NCBI RefSeq assembly: GCF_000801105.2 | Contig: NC_079519.1 | Coordinates: 6,880,668-6,944,667 of the forward strand | From: Raphanus sativus | Taxonomy: Eukaryota > Streptophyta > Magnoliopsida > Brassicales > Brassicaceae | Length of the DNA stretch: 64,000 nt | Direction of reading: 5' to 3' | Shown: positions 1 through 10,860 of the stretch, one piece after another | Layout: each line of letters opens with the position of its first letter | How positions within the stretch are numbered: the first letter of the stretch is position 1 | Position numbers and translations under genes: made by a program | Notes under the pieces: generated by a model | Told to the model about the DNA's origin: nothing | The model's input: only the letters and a program-made list of their open reading frames with translations | The model's database searches: none

Positions 1-991
1 CTTCCCTACTAGCGAGCTCATGCCAGGTACCTTTTACATTTGTTTGCACATATGGTTTCACTGGAAAATTACATGTCTGGTTATCTCTGCTTCATGTGGG
101 TAGACAGAAAGGCACTGCCTTTGCGTCGTATTAATTCAACACCGAACCTTTGTATTCACGTCATGAACCATTTTTTTATTCCACTGTTTCAGGGGCTAGC
201 AGGCTCATCAAGCATCTCCATGCTAACAACATTCCAATTTGTATTGCTACCGGGTATTTCTTTTCTTCACCATTACACTATATATGTTTCTCTTATTAAT
301 ATACCATTTGAGCTGTTCATTCTAATTTTCAGTTTTTTTTTCTTTACAATCCGGATACTTGACATCTAACTTTTTGAATGCAATGGTTGCAGAACTCACA
401 CACGTCACTTTGATTTAAAAACTCAAAGACACAGAGACTTGTTCTCACTGATGCATCACGTAGTTCGCGGTGATGATCCTGAGGTGAAGCAAGGAAAGCC
501 TGCCCCTGACGGCTTTCTCGCTGCATCCAGGAGATTTAAGGTTACTGCACAAACGATCTCCCTAGATGCTTCATTACTAATACATATGCAAGACCATGTG
601 ATGTAACTGAGTTCCTCTAGATTCATGCTTTAAAATGAGATGTAAACTAATGTCCCTCTTCGTCTGAATATTCATTAGGATGGTCCTGTTGACCCACAAA
701 AGGTTTTGGTATTTGAAGATGCTCCATCCGGAGTTCTTGCTGCTAAAAACGCCGGAATGTAAGTGGATTATCTCTCCTATTGAATAAAACCAAACAGATG
801 AGTTTAAATTGTTTTGTTTCAGACACATTCAATCTACACCAAGTTTATTCTTCTCCTACAGGAACGTGGTGATGGTGCCAGATCCTAGACTAGATATCTC
901 TCACCAAGACGTTGCAGATCAAATCATGACTTCTCTACTCGATTTCAAACCAGAGGAGTGGGGTTTGCCTCCATTTGAGGATTCAAACTAA
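1..991 (+). CDS. GPP2: Glycerol-3-phosphatase (HAD family), 3' part
   Basis: The 5' part lies outside the window. Coding exons are <1..26, 193..253, 393..540, 679..758 and 862..991, all with GT-AG introns, ending in TAA at 989-991. The spliced frame contains the core of a HAD-superfamily phosphatase: CIATGTHT, the lysine segment [10 protein letters not shown] and the acidic motif [16 protein letters not shown], which carries the Mg-binding acidic residues. The N-terminal DxD nucleophile motif is upstream of position 1. Plant GPP enzymes hydrolyse glycerol-3-phosphate to glycerol and phosphate (family knowledge). The C-terminus [10 protein letters not shown] fits the Arabidopsis GPP2/GS1 type. 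The assignment to GPP2 rather than its paralogue GPP1 rests on the IAA33 and AHA3 neighbours. No frameshift or stop is seen in the part present. Confidence 0.9.
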
Positions 992-1697
992 TCTTCTTGG
1001 AGGTATGATGAGAAGTCAGAATCATGAATCGTTGGGAGAGCGTGATTGTTTGTCTTTTTGTTATATTTGTTTTTTTTGGCACTTACATGACAAGGCCATG
1101 AGGTTTTATGTCGTCAAGGGTATTATGATGTTTTGGCTATTAAAGCCAAGAAAACCAGAAACTAAGTTTGTGACGTGACAAGAGACCAAACAAACATCTG
1201 CCTTGGCGTTTAAACAAAGAGATTGTACAAACTCTTCCTCCCAAAGGTCCATACATTGGCTCATTTAGTTCTTTCTTGCTTTTTGTCGGTTGCTGAATTG
1301 ATTTCTTCTTCTTTATGGTTGGAATCTCCGTTCTCTACGCATCACTAACATGTGTCATTTACAAAACTTCGAATCAATCCTCTATTCAAAACATTAATCA
1401 TATCACTCGCAAAGAGAGATGGTAATATGCGTGAGAGTTGTGTATGACTTGCAGACGAGAAAAAATGAAACAAAGATAAGTTGCTTCATTTTGCACATGA
1501 TTAGTGAATTTTAACATTTTTGTTGTTCCATTCAATTTGTGGGAAGAAGATAAAAGCGAACAAAGAAGCAAAACCCATATGATGGTAACTTTTACAATAA
1601 CTGCCCTTGGGAATCACCGACATATATAGCTAGGCTTGCTACAAAACATCTTCTGACATCGTTGGCAAAACGTTATCTCTAACTCTCACTCACACAG
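992..1697. other. Intergenic: convergent 3' flanks of GPP2 and IAA33
   Basis: The first part is presumably the GPP2 3'UTR and the last part the IAA33 3' flank. The reading frames here are short and non-conserved in appearance. I see no RNA gene or mobile element. Confidence 0.5.
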
Positions 1698-2663
1698 TCA
1701 CTCGTTTCTTCTAACCTTTCTTGTGTTCCCTTTCACCGGCAAGATTCGAATTCTCTTCGCTACCCGAACAAAGTCCCTGTTTCCTCACAAAACAAAATCT
1801 CTCCTTAACTTCCAAATATTTACATACAATCAGTTATATAACTTCAAACACACGATAACAAAAACTATAAAGTTGTTTAAATGTCATAGAACCGTAAAAG
1901 ATTTAAGTAAACCAAACATTGATAGATCTTGGTTTTATAAAAGAGAATAAAAGGCATATGATTGTCTTGCATGAACGCTCGTACTAGCATTGCCATCTTT
2001 TTAGCATCCTATGTATGTCTATATGTCGGGTTCAACTCCTAATCATTGTAAAACACATACAATATCCAACTTAAGAGAATTAAATATTTGATTCGTAGAA
2101 AATTAAAACGGTTTGAAAATAGTTTATATGGTCTCTAAATAACTATAAGCAAATATAAATTAGTATTATATAATATAGTATATATTCGAGAGTTTTTTTA
2201 TTTTATTTTTTGCTAATTTTTTTATATTATCTGGAGTTAAAAGAGGGATATATTACTTCCAACTGAGATCACCAGCAAGAAGGAGATCGTTCTCCATGTC
2301 TTCGTAAGCAATAAGATGGCCAGGAATGGCGTTGGACAGATTAAGATCGTCCGTCTCTGAAGTCGAATCAGCCCCATCTACAAACATTTGCCTCAGAACT
2401 AAAGCCAAGCTTTGATAACTCTCATGCTTATCCAAGCTAACGCGTTGGCAGATAGAACGTCCCTCTAGCACAACGGTGACCGGAGGAACCACGGAAGAAA
2501 CTAGATCGTCGTCGACGTTGAGTCCAAACCTTGGGAATCTCCCGGGGGCTCCGGAGCTTGAGCTACTATTGGGGTTTCCAGAAAGATTGTTTGGCATGAA
2601 GGATGATGGTGTTCTTGTCGTTGTGTCACGACGTTGTTGCGTTGTGTTGTCTTGATGAAACAT
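1698..2663 (-). CDS. IAA33: Non-canonical Aux/IAA protein IAA33
   Basis: There are two coding exons on the minus strand: 2663..2257 and 1776..1698 (stop TGA at 1700-1698). They are joined by an intron with GT at 2256-2255 and CAG at 1779-1777. The product is 161 aa. The N-terminal third is Ser/Asn/Thr-rich. The rest is a PB1-like Aux/IAA-ARF interaction domain: VTVVLEGRSICQRVSLDKH, then the acidic LIAYEDMENDLLLAGDLSWK, and in exon 2 DFVRVAKRIRILPVKG. The repressor domain I and the degron domain II of canonical Aux/IAA proteins are absent, as known for IAA33. It should dimerise with ARF proteins in the nucleus without being a classical auxin-degraded repressor (family knowledge). The start is the first ATG in frame; upstream sequence in another frame resembles further coding sequence (see findings). 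Confidence 0.9.
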
Positions 2664-2844
2664 TCTGAAGAGTTTTGGCTTTGTGGCTGGAACTGCTCGT
2701 ACTGTGAGATTAGGGTTTTAGGGTATTTGTATTAACGGTTAATTATAGGGATCTCAAAGTGTTTCGTGTGTTGAAAGAGAGAGAGAGAAAGAGACTTTGT
2801 TGAGTTGGTGTTGATGAGATTCTGGTGAAAGTGAATGTATGTAC

Positions 2845-2853
2845 TTATAAATA
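2845..2853 (-). promoter_or_regulatory. Candidate TATA box of IAA33
   Basis: The plus strand reads TTATAAATA, so the minus strand has TATTTATAA about 180 bp upstream of the IAA33 ATG. A GA-rich leader follows at 2775-2795. Spacing and orientation fit a core promoter; there is no transcript evidence. Confidence 0.5.
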
Positions 2854-3457
2854 GTCAAAATAATTAGAGAAGACGTAGATTGTGTGCCAAAAGGTGTCTT
2901 TATTTTGTTTATAGTTTTTGTTTCATTGTTGTCTTAAAATTTTTTTTCATTTAATTTTAATTGTAAAGTACATCTGCTCTTTGAGTTTCCCATTAAACAA
3001 CGGATCCGTAATTAACAATCAATTTATTTCATATGTTCCATAATAAATATCATTTTAACATTTTTTCTTTGTTAGACTATGTACTATGGTTGTATAAATT
3101 CAACAACTTAATTTACGCTTTTTTACAATCCACATCATCTTCTATTTCTTCCACCTATAAATTCAACACATATATAAATTTTATCTCTACAATGGTTTTG
3201 TTTAAAAAAATTCAACACTCTAATTTATATTTTTATTTATATAACTTAGTAGCTATATATATTAATTCAAAAATTTATTGTAATTAAAGTAAATAAATAA
3301 AAATGGCATAGTTTGAATAGTTTTTATTTTATTTTTATATTTATATCTCTACTAGTTTAAGAAAATAATATTAAAATATTATTTTAAAAACAATTATACA
3401 ATAACACAATTGAGTTCATAAAATTAATATTAACAAAAATAGAAATTATAAGAAAAA

Positions 3458-3738
3458 TTGGCATTTTTTATTGAGAAAAAACCTAAGATAACACCAAACC
3501 AAGTTTTTGTCACAAAATAGAATCACAAAGAAGAAAATGACCAAAATAAGTTTTACTGAAGGGTAAATATGCATTTATAACCTTTGCAGTTTTAGGAATG
3601 TGTTCAAATTTTTAAAAATAAAAAAACAAATATTAAATTTTTCAAAATAAAAAATACTATTTTGGTCATTTTATTTTTTTAATGCTATTTTTTGTGACAA
3701 AAACTTAAAAAATGCTATTTGAGAGAATTACTTTTTTT
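3458..3738. mobile_element. MITE with imperfect inverted repeats
   Basis: The two ends are related as inverted repeats. The left side has AAGTTTTTGTCACAAAA followed by AAAATGACCAAAATA. The right side has TATTTTGGTCATTTTAT followed by TTTTTTGTGACAAAAACTT. The interior is AT-rich and non-coding. Borders are approximate and I could not define a target duplication. Confidence 0.55.
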
Positions 3739-4065
3739 TTATTCTATATCCAAATAAGATGAAACTAGTTTCTATTTATAGATAGTTAAAAATGTTAAAT
3801 TTTGTTATAATTTTTCTTTTTTAAAAAAGTATATTACTATAAATTAATTAAGTTTAAATTACTAGGTGAAAATAAAAAAAGAATAAAAACTAGATAACCA
3901 ATAATAAGATAACATGAGTCAGAGTGGGGCTCAATCTATTTGCTTTCAACTAATTGAAAAGATTCAACACCTGTCAATCCACATATGATTTCTTTTTAAT
4001 TCAACGCATACTGGTTTCAACAGTTGAATAATTTATTCAACAGGTCTATTGTTGATAGTATTATA

Positions 4066-4282
4066 CAAAAAGTATTACTTTACAGTTTCAATATAAATTA
4101 TACTTATTTTCAGCTGAAAATTAATTGCAAATTGCATTGATTTTATAAATAATTTATTTATCTCAAATATTATTAGTTAGAAAGATGTAATTAATAATAA
4201 TTTATATATATTTCCTTTATTTTTTAATTTATGTGAAAATATCAAAGTGACATTTATTTAGAAACGGAAAGAGTACCATTTA
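4066..4282. mobile_element. Degraded MITE copy, same family as the copy at 43972
   Basis: It shares long stretches with 44020-44232, including CAGCTGAAAATTAATTGCAAA, TGCATTGATTTTATAAATAA and the ending GAAACGGA. The left CTCCCTCTGTTTC terminus is missing or decayed. It is in the same orientation as the 43972 copy. Confidence 0.6.
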
Positions 4283-4706
4283 GTTATTGAATTAAACAAT
4301 TGGATTCATGAAGAAATGTTTTTTCACCTGTGCGTTTGTATTAAAATATATTCTTATAACAAATTTGCAATTCGATTGCATTGATCTATCACTGTTGGGA
4401 CAAGAGCATGTTACTGGAAATGCCTTTTTTAATTAAGAAATGCCTTTTTTCATTGCACTATTTTTAAAAAAATCATATCCTATATATTAACCAATTTTTG
4501 TTCATATTCAATTCAATTTGTGATGCACAATATGTATATAGAGAATATTGGCAAATAAATAATAAAAAGGTTTACGTGGACAATAAGCAAGCTGACAGAA
4601 AAACATAAGCTGAAAATCTTTAAAACATTTTTACGTAAAAGAAACGACACGATCAATTAAATAATGAAATAAGGTATAGAAAAAGAGATCTTGTAAATTG
4701 TAACGC

Positions 4707-4859
4707 ATGGACTGCGGAGACGACCACGCTGCCGTAGCCGAACGCCTCGCTTCCTTGACTCGCGCCTGGTCGGGGGTTCCACGTCATCTTCTTTTCCATA
4801 CATACATACATACATACACCAATACATATGAAGCAGACCAAATTGTAGGCAAAAAGTAA
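4707..4859 (+). pseudogene. GC-rich exon-like ORF, probable gene relic
   Basis: A 50-codon ORF starts at ATG 4707 and stops at TAA 4857-4859. Its first part (4707-4790) is strikingly GC-rich and codes MDCGDDHAAVAERLASLTRA then WSGVPRHL, which reads like a real N-terminal exon. After that the sequence decays into CATACATA repeats. No matching downstream exon is visible. It lies next to IAA33, where Arabidopsis has another gene (AT5G57410), so it may be the surviving first exon of that gene. It could instead be a fragment carried by the Helitron ending at 7419. I do not recognise the protein. Confidence 0.4.
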
Positions 4860-6700
4860 TAAAACACACAACAATTCACACGTCCATGGCACATTCAAAC
4901 CTAGCTACCTTTTCTTTACAACTTATCTCATACGCACACCGATTTTGAGTCAGTATTAATAACCAAAAGTCAGTGTAAACTAGTTCAGATACATTTGTCT
5001 GCAAAGTTCATAAATAAAGTTCGACCATAGACTCAAAATTTTCCTGTGATTGTAATTGAGTGCAAACAACCTAATTTAAAAACTCTACAGTTCTAGATTT
5101 TGGTCCGCTCAATATCCAAAGATTTAATAAACACGACATGTTCATTAACATTGTAGCTTTTTTTTTTGCTAAACATATTGTAGCTAATTTAGTTGGAGGG
5201 ACACCACTGATTCCTTAATTAGTATAGAAACAACAAGTAGCATAGTTATGAAATTATGATGATGGTGAAAATATTAAATTTTTGTTAGGGAGTGGATCCA
5301 AGATGCCAGAGGTGAATGAGCTAAGCAAACCCAAGAAGACATGAAAACGAAGCACAAGAAGCATATTTTCTTAGGTTTGAAGCAATCAATAATTTATTTC
5401 GTAATAATCATGGTGATAAGTGATAATATAAATTCACTTATTTTATAACTTGGGATTCGAAGAAGAAGACTCGAAGATCCGACATGGGAGGCACAGAAAA
5501 TGTTTAAAACCTACCTCGGTTACATGGATTTCAACTGATTTTGATCAAAATTTCAGTTTATTTTAATCTCCCAATTAATTTGTCTCGATTTTTGTTTCTT
5601 CGATTCTACAGACATACGTTAATGTTTGCTTATTTCACTCCCCGATGATAACTAAAAATTAAATAACAATCAAACAATCGCCCGCTGATTTTGGTCTGTT
5701 TCAAACCAAACACAATGATAATCATCATTGTTCGTTTATCTACACTCGCACAAGTGCAAAAGATAAATCACTCGAACCTTATATATAAGCCCCCAATTAA
5801 TTATACTTACAAGGCCCAACTGAAACGGTATGGGCCCATGTTTCTCCTAGCTCTCCGTCAGTATCCAGTTATGTATATTCAGCTTTTAGTTGTGTCACTA
5901 TCACTCTTATCAGAGATTCTTTCACCTTCTGGAGCTCCAATCTTATTATATTTATGATCACTGAGGTGTTAAAACAATACATCGAAGCTTGTTTTGATTG
6001 AGACAAACAATGTAATTTCTTTCAAGATGTCAATATTTTAGCTTTAAACTAAATTAGTAAACCAACTAAGTAGCAGCTTAATGAAAGGCCATTTCTTGCA
6101 AGCCCAACAAGTTGATACTTAGTCTGTCACCGGCGTGAATTTCCGATAAATCAATACAATTAAAACAAACAGCAGCCATTTTTTTTGACATCCCCATGAT
6201 TTTCTAAAATATTTACAACAGTGCCACTCCTAAATTATAGGTAAATATATTGTTACTTATCATCTAATTAAAATAGGACCATTGAATTATTTTTGAGATT
6301 TTGTTCCTAATTATAAGGAAACTAAATTGCAACACACCATAAAAAGGCGCTATATCAAATAAGTACATTTTTCTCTTCTCTATTTCGTAGACTTCTATTT
6401 TTTTTTTAATGAAAAAGAGTTTTAGTTCAAAGAGTCATGGAGATTACTAAAACACAATCTAATTTGTTAACATATGTATGGTCTTCTTCTTTCTTTTTTT
6501 TTTCTTCCACCATATTTATAACTCAAGATATCTCATTCATTTATTCTTTAAATATTAAGTGTATATTTAAAGTGGTTTTAAGATGATAACAATCTTAATA
6601 TTTTATTTATAAATCTATCATTAAAAATATATATTTAAATCAGTTAGTTATCAAATACAAGATATATTTGTATAAACCAAGATAAATTTGTATAAAAAGT
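4860..6700. other. AT-rich intergenic DNA
   Basis: No convincing gene. The ORFs here look random. GGCCCAAC and GGGCCCA motifs around 5813-5838 resemble promoter site II boxes but have no gene behind them, so they may be remains of a lost promoter. Confidence 0.4.
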
Positions 6701-7419
6701 TTTAAGCTTCGAAATATCAAGAGACGTAAACCGAACTGAAGCAGAACAAAAAAAATGAAACAAAAAAAGAAATAAAAACTGAACCTGAAACAAAATCAGA
6801 ACCAAATCAAGAACCAAGTAGATATTTAAAAATCCAAAAAATACAGTTTATATAACTTAAATATTCATATTATTTTTATTTTTTGAACAAAAATATTAAT
6901 TATATTTTAGTTTTAAATTTATCAAATATTTTAAAAATCCTAATTATAGACCAAATTATCCAAAAAATTATTATTTTACTTTTACCCGAAATATATAAAT
7001 TTATCCTAATTTTCTGAAGAACTGAAACACGATAATATTTTTTTTCATATGTTAAAATTTATTTGAGCTATACGATAGTTTATATAAAATATGATTTTGT
7101 ATTTGAGATTATCCAAAAACGAAAATCAAACCAGAAAATAACTGAAATTGAAATTTTATCGGATTATTATCATTATTCCCCGAACCAAACCGAACTAAAA
7201 TAATCAAACCAAAATCAAATTCAATTCATAAATAACCGAACATTTTATATAGCTCATGAACCAAAAATAAACAGAAATCCAAAATATAACCGAACCAAAA
7301 ACCAAAAAAAATTTTGAAACCGCACGCAAACCTAAATATATTAGTGAAAAAACTAACGGGTTAATAAATTTATCAGAAAAACTTATTCCGCGCTTTTCAA
7401 AGCGCGGGTCAAAACCTAG
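6700..7419 (+). mobile_element. Helitron 3' end (hairpin plus CTAG)
   Basis: The terminus has the Helitron signature: a GC hairpin with stems CCGCGC (7388-7393) and GCGCGG (7402-7407), then GTCAAAAC and CTAG at 7416-7419, followed by T. Upstream is the ACCGAACC-type low-complexity DNA often seen near Brassicaceae Helitron ends. The 5' end is not certain. A candidate is TCTCTACTAG at 3346, preceded by A, which would give a 4.07-kb element. No Rep/helicase ORF is present, so it is non-autonomous. Confidence 0.65.
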
Positions 7420-7635
7420 TAACTTTTTAAAGTATAACTAGTTAATCAGTAACTTTTCTTTTTTGCAAAAATGAGTTTTATCAAACCTCTTTTTAATGAA
7501 ACTGAGGAGTATGCAAAGTTTGGCATATCACATGCCATATGAGATCAAACCGTTCCTGGACTATATTAACTTGTAGTATTCAATATTTATTAATTTAGTT
7601 GTTGCTCCTGCATAAGAATAAGAATCTTTTGCTGA

Positions 7636-8272
7636 AGAGTGAAAAGGCGAAAAGAGAAAAGAGGGTTTCGATCGTAACTCTTCCGATTCCGACCGGCGTA
7701 CGTGGGCTCTTTCAGCCACGGTGTTGGTCGGAATCGTAGGTTAGTTGTCTAGTTTAGTTTGTCTAGGTTTTAAGCGGCGCCGCGGTTTTTATGGGCGGTT
7801 ATGGTTTTGGTTCCCGGGAGACGGTGGTTCATCCATTGCGTTCTAGTGGTTTGACTCTGAATCCTATACCTCTGATACAGTTGTCGGCGGTGGATTTTCG
7901 GTAGTCGGTTGATGTGGTCCCGGTGTTGTACCGGTGGTTCTGTTCTGTCTTTACAGCCTCGACTTCTCGCTGAGAAAGGAGTTGGTGATTCGAGCCTCCG
8001 TTGACGGTTGATTTCGGTTCCGGCGGAGATTTTCAGCTATTCCAGATGACGAAGCGTCTTTTTTTGCCACGCGTCTCTGTACTGTTGCGGATTTACACGT
8101 GGAGGTGTGCGTTTTGCGTGGAGCGGTGGCGTTCTGTTTTCGTGTTTTTTTTTGTTGGGCTGGAGCTAGTTCTCTAATGGGCTTTGTGTACCCGATTGAG
8201 TTCTATAAGTGGGCCGGTTATGGGCCTTGTATTTCGTTTTTGTTTTATATATATTACCTTTGATGGAAAGTA
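7636..8272 (+). repeat. Non-coding hairpin repeat, copy A
   Basis: A GC-richer block in AT-rich DNA, without a usable ORF. Near its 5' end is a hairpin (7685-7735) with a perfect outer 10-bp stem, GATTCCGACC/GGTCGGAATC, and an inner stem GTGG(G)CT/AGCCAC. The same arrangement occurs in the repeats at 22.1-23.0 kb and 39.7-40.8 kb. The 3' end is near GGAAAGTAATCC and no A-tail is visible. It may belong to a Sadhu-like non-coding retroposon class; I could not identify the family. Confidence 0.5.
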
Positions 8273-9016
8273 ATCCAACAACACATATATGTATAACGGA
8301 GTTTTAACAAAAAAAAAAGATACAGATAAGGAAATCAAATATTTCACTTAAATAACTAAAAAAAAAAACATTCAAGCCTTTCTCTATAAACCCAATTTAC
8401 CGCAGTATTTCCTTAGTGGAAAAGATATGCACTAAATGTTTTTGATTGTAAATTGTAATAGTTTATTTCTTCGACCGGCTATTTAGAATTAATATTAGGT
8501 TTTGCTAACTAAAGGTGCATTAAATAAATGCGATATTATCCTTCAACTAAATCGATGAAAACTCCTAAGCTACAACTAGTTTTATTGAACTTTGATGTAT
8601 TTTACAAATTCGTCTCGTAGTTACACATTTTTCAGGGGCACAAGCAACCAACCAAGCCACCAGAGAAATAAGCAAAATAAGCAACAGCAGGTTATTTGTA
8701 TGAAATAATCTCAAACCCTTGTTAGTAAAACGATATCAACACAAAATGATCAAAACCCGTTACATGTAATAATAATATGCGTCTAAGATTGAAATAATAA
8801 ACCCTTCTAACCTTGATATGTTTTCTTTTGATAAACCATTATTACCCCATTTACACTGGATAGGATCTCTGCCTTTCCTTAATTATATATACGTAATAAT
8901 TTCATTTTATATCATCTCCATAAATCTCAAACGCCTCATATCTTTTATGATCCAGCCAGCAAAATACTCACACATTTCTTCTCTCTTGTCTCTATCTCTT
9001 CACACGAACATTCATC
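8273..9016. other. Upstream region of the DUF688-like gene
   Basis: AT-rich with no ORF of interest. ATTATATATACG near 8881-8892 is a candidate TATA region about 130 bp before the next gene's ATG. A TC-rich leader (TTTCTTCTCTCTTGTCTCTA) lies at about 8976-8995. Confidence 0.4.
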
Positions 9017-9830
9017 ATGAGTCAAGAACACAAAAACACAACTCCAACACCAAAAGCTTCGTTATTGTTGATGGAGGATAACTTATGCAAGAGAGGATCA
9101 GAGATCTCAAGAAGCTCATCGGTGGGAGTTTCTTCAAGACCCTTCTATTATTACCATCATCGGAGTCTCGACGATGGAGTTCCTTTCAAGTGGGAAATGC
9201 AGCCAGGAACTCCGATCAATCCTCCCCCTGAAGAAATCGTTCCACCGATTACCCCTCCTCCCGCGCACCTCGGCCGTAGCCTCACTAAACCTTCGTTCGG
9301 AGAATCAAATAAACGTTCTTTTTTTCCGGCGAACGTTAAGCTTTGGAAATGGAAGAATATTCGTAACAAATATTTCTCTAAATGGTCAAACCAAAACATG
9401 CTTACTCGAGGTAACTTAAGCGTTACATATATATATATATATATATTTTTAGATTAAAAACATTTATGCAAATCATCATTTACGTTTTGTTACTAGTGGA
9501 ATATTGTGTTTCTAGCTTTTAATTTGAAAATCTTTTATCAAAAAAAAAATATTGTGTTTCTTCAGTTTTTTTTTTGGATCAAATTGTGTTTCTTCAGTTA
9601 TTTTAAGTTTCATTAGTAATGATGTTTTAATTTTTGTATGTATATACGAGTAAACTCTTTACACAAACATTTAATTTGCATGTATGATACATATATCAGA
9701 TTATAAGAATGCTCGTCACGGTGGTTCAAATTCTTGTGGTGAATTGGAGAGAACTAAGGAGTCTGAGGATTACAGATCGAGCTCTTCTTCTTATTCTTCA
9801 TTATCATCTTCCTCCAAAGATCGGAGATAG
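9017..9830 (+). CDS. Small DUF688-like Ser/Pro-rich protein
   Basis: Two exons, 9017..9410 and 9700..9830, are joined by a GT-AG intron and give 174 aa ending in TAG at 9828-9830. The hallmark is VPFKWEMQPGTPINPPP at about residue 54, the W-E-x-x-P-G-x-P motif shared by plant DUF688-type proteins. A proline-rich stretch and a basic Lys/Trp segment (VKLWKWKNIRNKYFSKW) follow. The second exon is charged and ends in a serine run. There is no signal peptide or membrane segment. Function is unknown. It sits between IAA33 and AHA3, where other genes are missing. The ATG at 9017 is preceded by a TC-rich leader and is the only good start. Confidence 0.75.
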
Positions 9831-10851
9831 GTTAAGCATTACGAGTTATTTAATAATATTTACGTTGGCGTCTTTAACTTTGTAAGATTTTTAATAATAA
9901 GCATTCTGTTTAATCACTCGTTTATGTGTTCTAACAAATTAATCTTAACGAATACATTCGTCTTTCTTTTACCAAAATTTGATCCGTTCTAAACTCGTCC
10001 AAGATATCATATGTGCCATTCTACCGAAAGCACGGTCTAGCCGTTCTTCGCGTTTGCCAAATTTTAGCTATATCAAAATAGGGCCGACCATCTTTATTGG
10101 CAAATTCTAAAGTTTTATAGAGTAATTAACTTCTTTTTTTTTGGGGTAAAATTCTACAATTTTATCGACAATCTTTACTGTGACTGGATTGCGGAATAGT
10201 AAAATATAAATTGTATTGATAACATTCATCAAAAATTAACAATATTAATTTGTTTAAAATATTATAAAATATAAAAACAAAACTTATTAAAAATATTTTA
10301 CTTCTTATTATAATTTTTTAACTTATTTTTCAATATATTTAATAATAACTTGACATCTTAAATAATAGTAAATTAAATTATATTCACTTTTATCTCATAT
10401 AAAATTATTTATTTAAAATCGGTATTTGTTTAAGGTGTAATAAGTTATTATATATAATTAAGGATATTTGCACCCAATAACCATAAAAAAATATTTCACC
10501 ATATAACCATTTGTTAGTGCATAAAAATATAAATTTTAAAATTCCATTTTGTTTTCCCTATCAAAAAAATAATCAACTAGCAAAATTGATAGGTGTTTAG
10601 AATAGTCATTCCTGAATATTTAAAACTTTTAATATTTTTAGTTTATAACACAATCACGTAAATTGTTATGTTCCACCTTATATTTAAAGGTTTGTTTATT
10701 TATTTTCCACTACATTCTTGAAAAACATGCACATAATGCATTGAACTCAGCTGGAACAGCAGATATGTAAAGAATTTTAACCAAAATTAATTATTCTATT
10801 ATATGTGATAGCAGAGAGGTAAACACGCAGAAGTAGTACAACTAAGATATA
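9831..10851. other. AT-rich intergenic DNA
   Basis: No gene or RNA seen. The sequence is strongly AT-rich with TTTAATA/TTATTAA stretches. Confidence 0.4.
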
Positions 10852-10860
10852 TTTATTTTT

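Noticed and set aside
4653..4898. Two minus-strand ORFs over the GC-rich island at 4.7 kb
   Set aside because: They run through CATACATA repeats and lack recognisable protein features; the plus-strand ORF starting at 4707 looks better.
5691..5957. 88-codon ORF after GGCCCA promoter-like motifs
   Set aside because: The predicted protein has no recognisable domain, starts at a non-ATG-supported position and lies in AT-rich DNA without exon-like composition.
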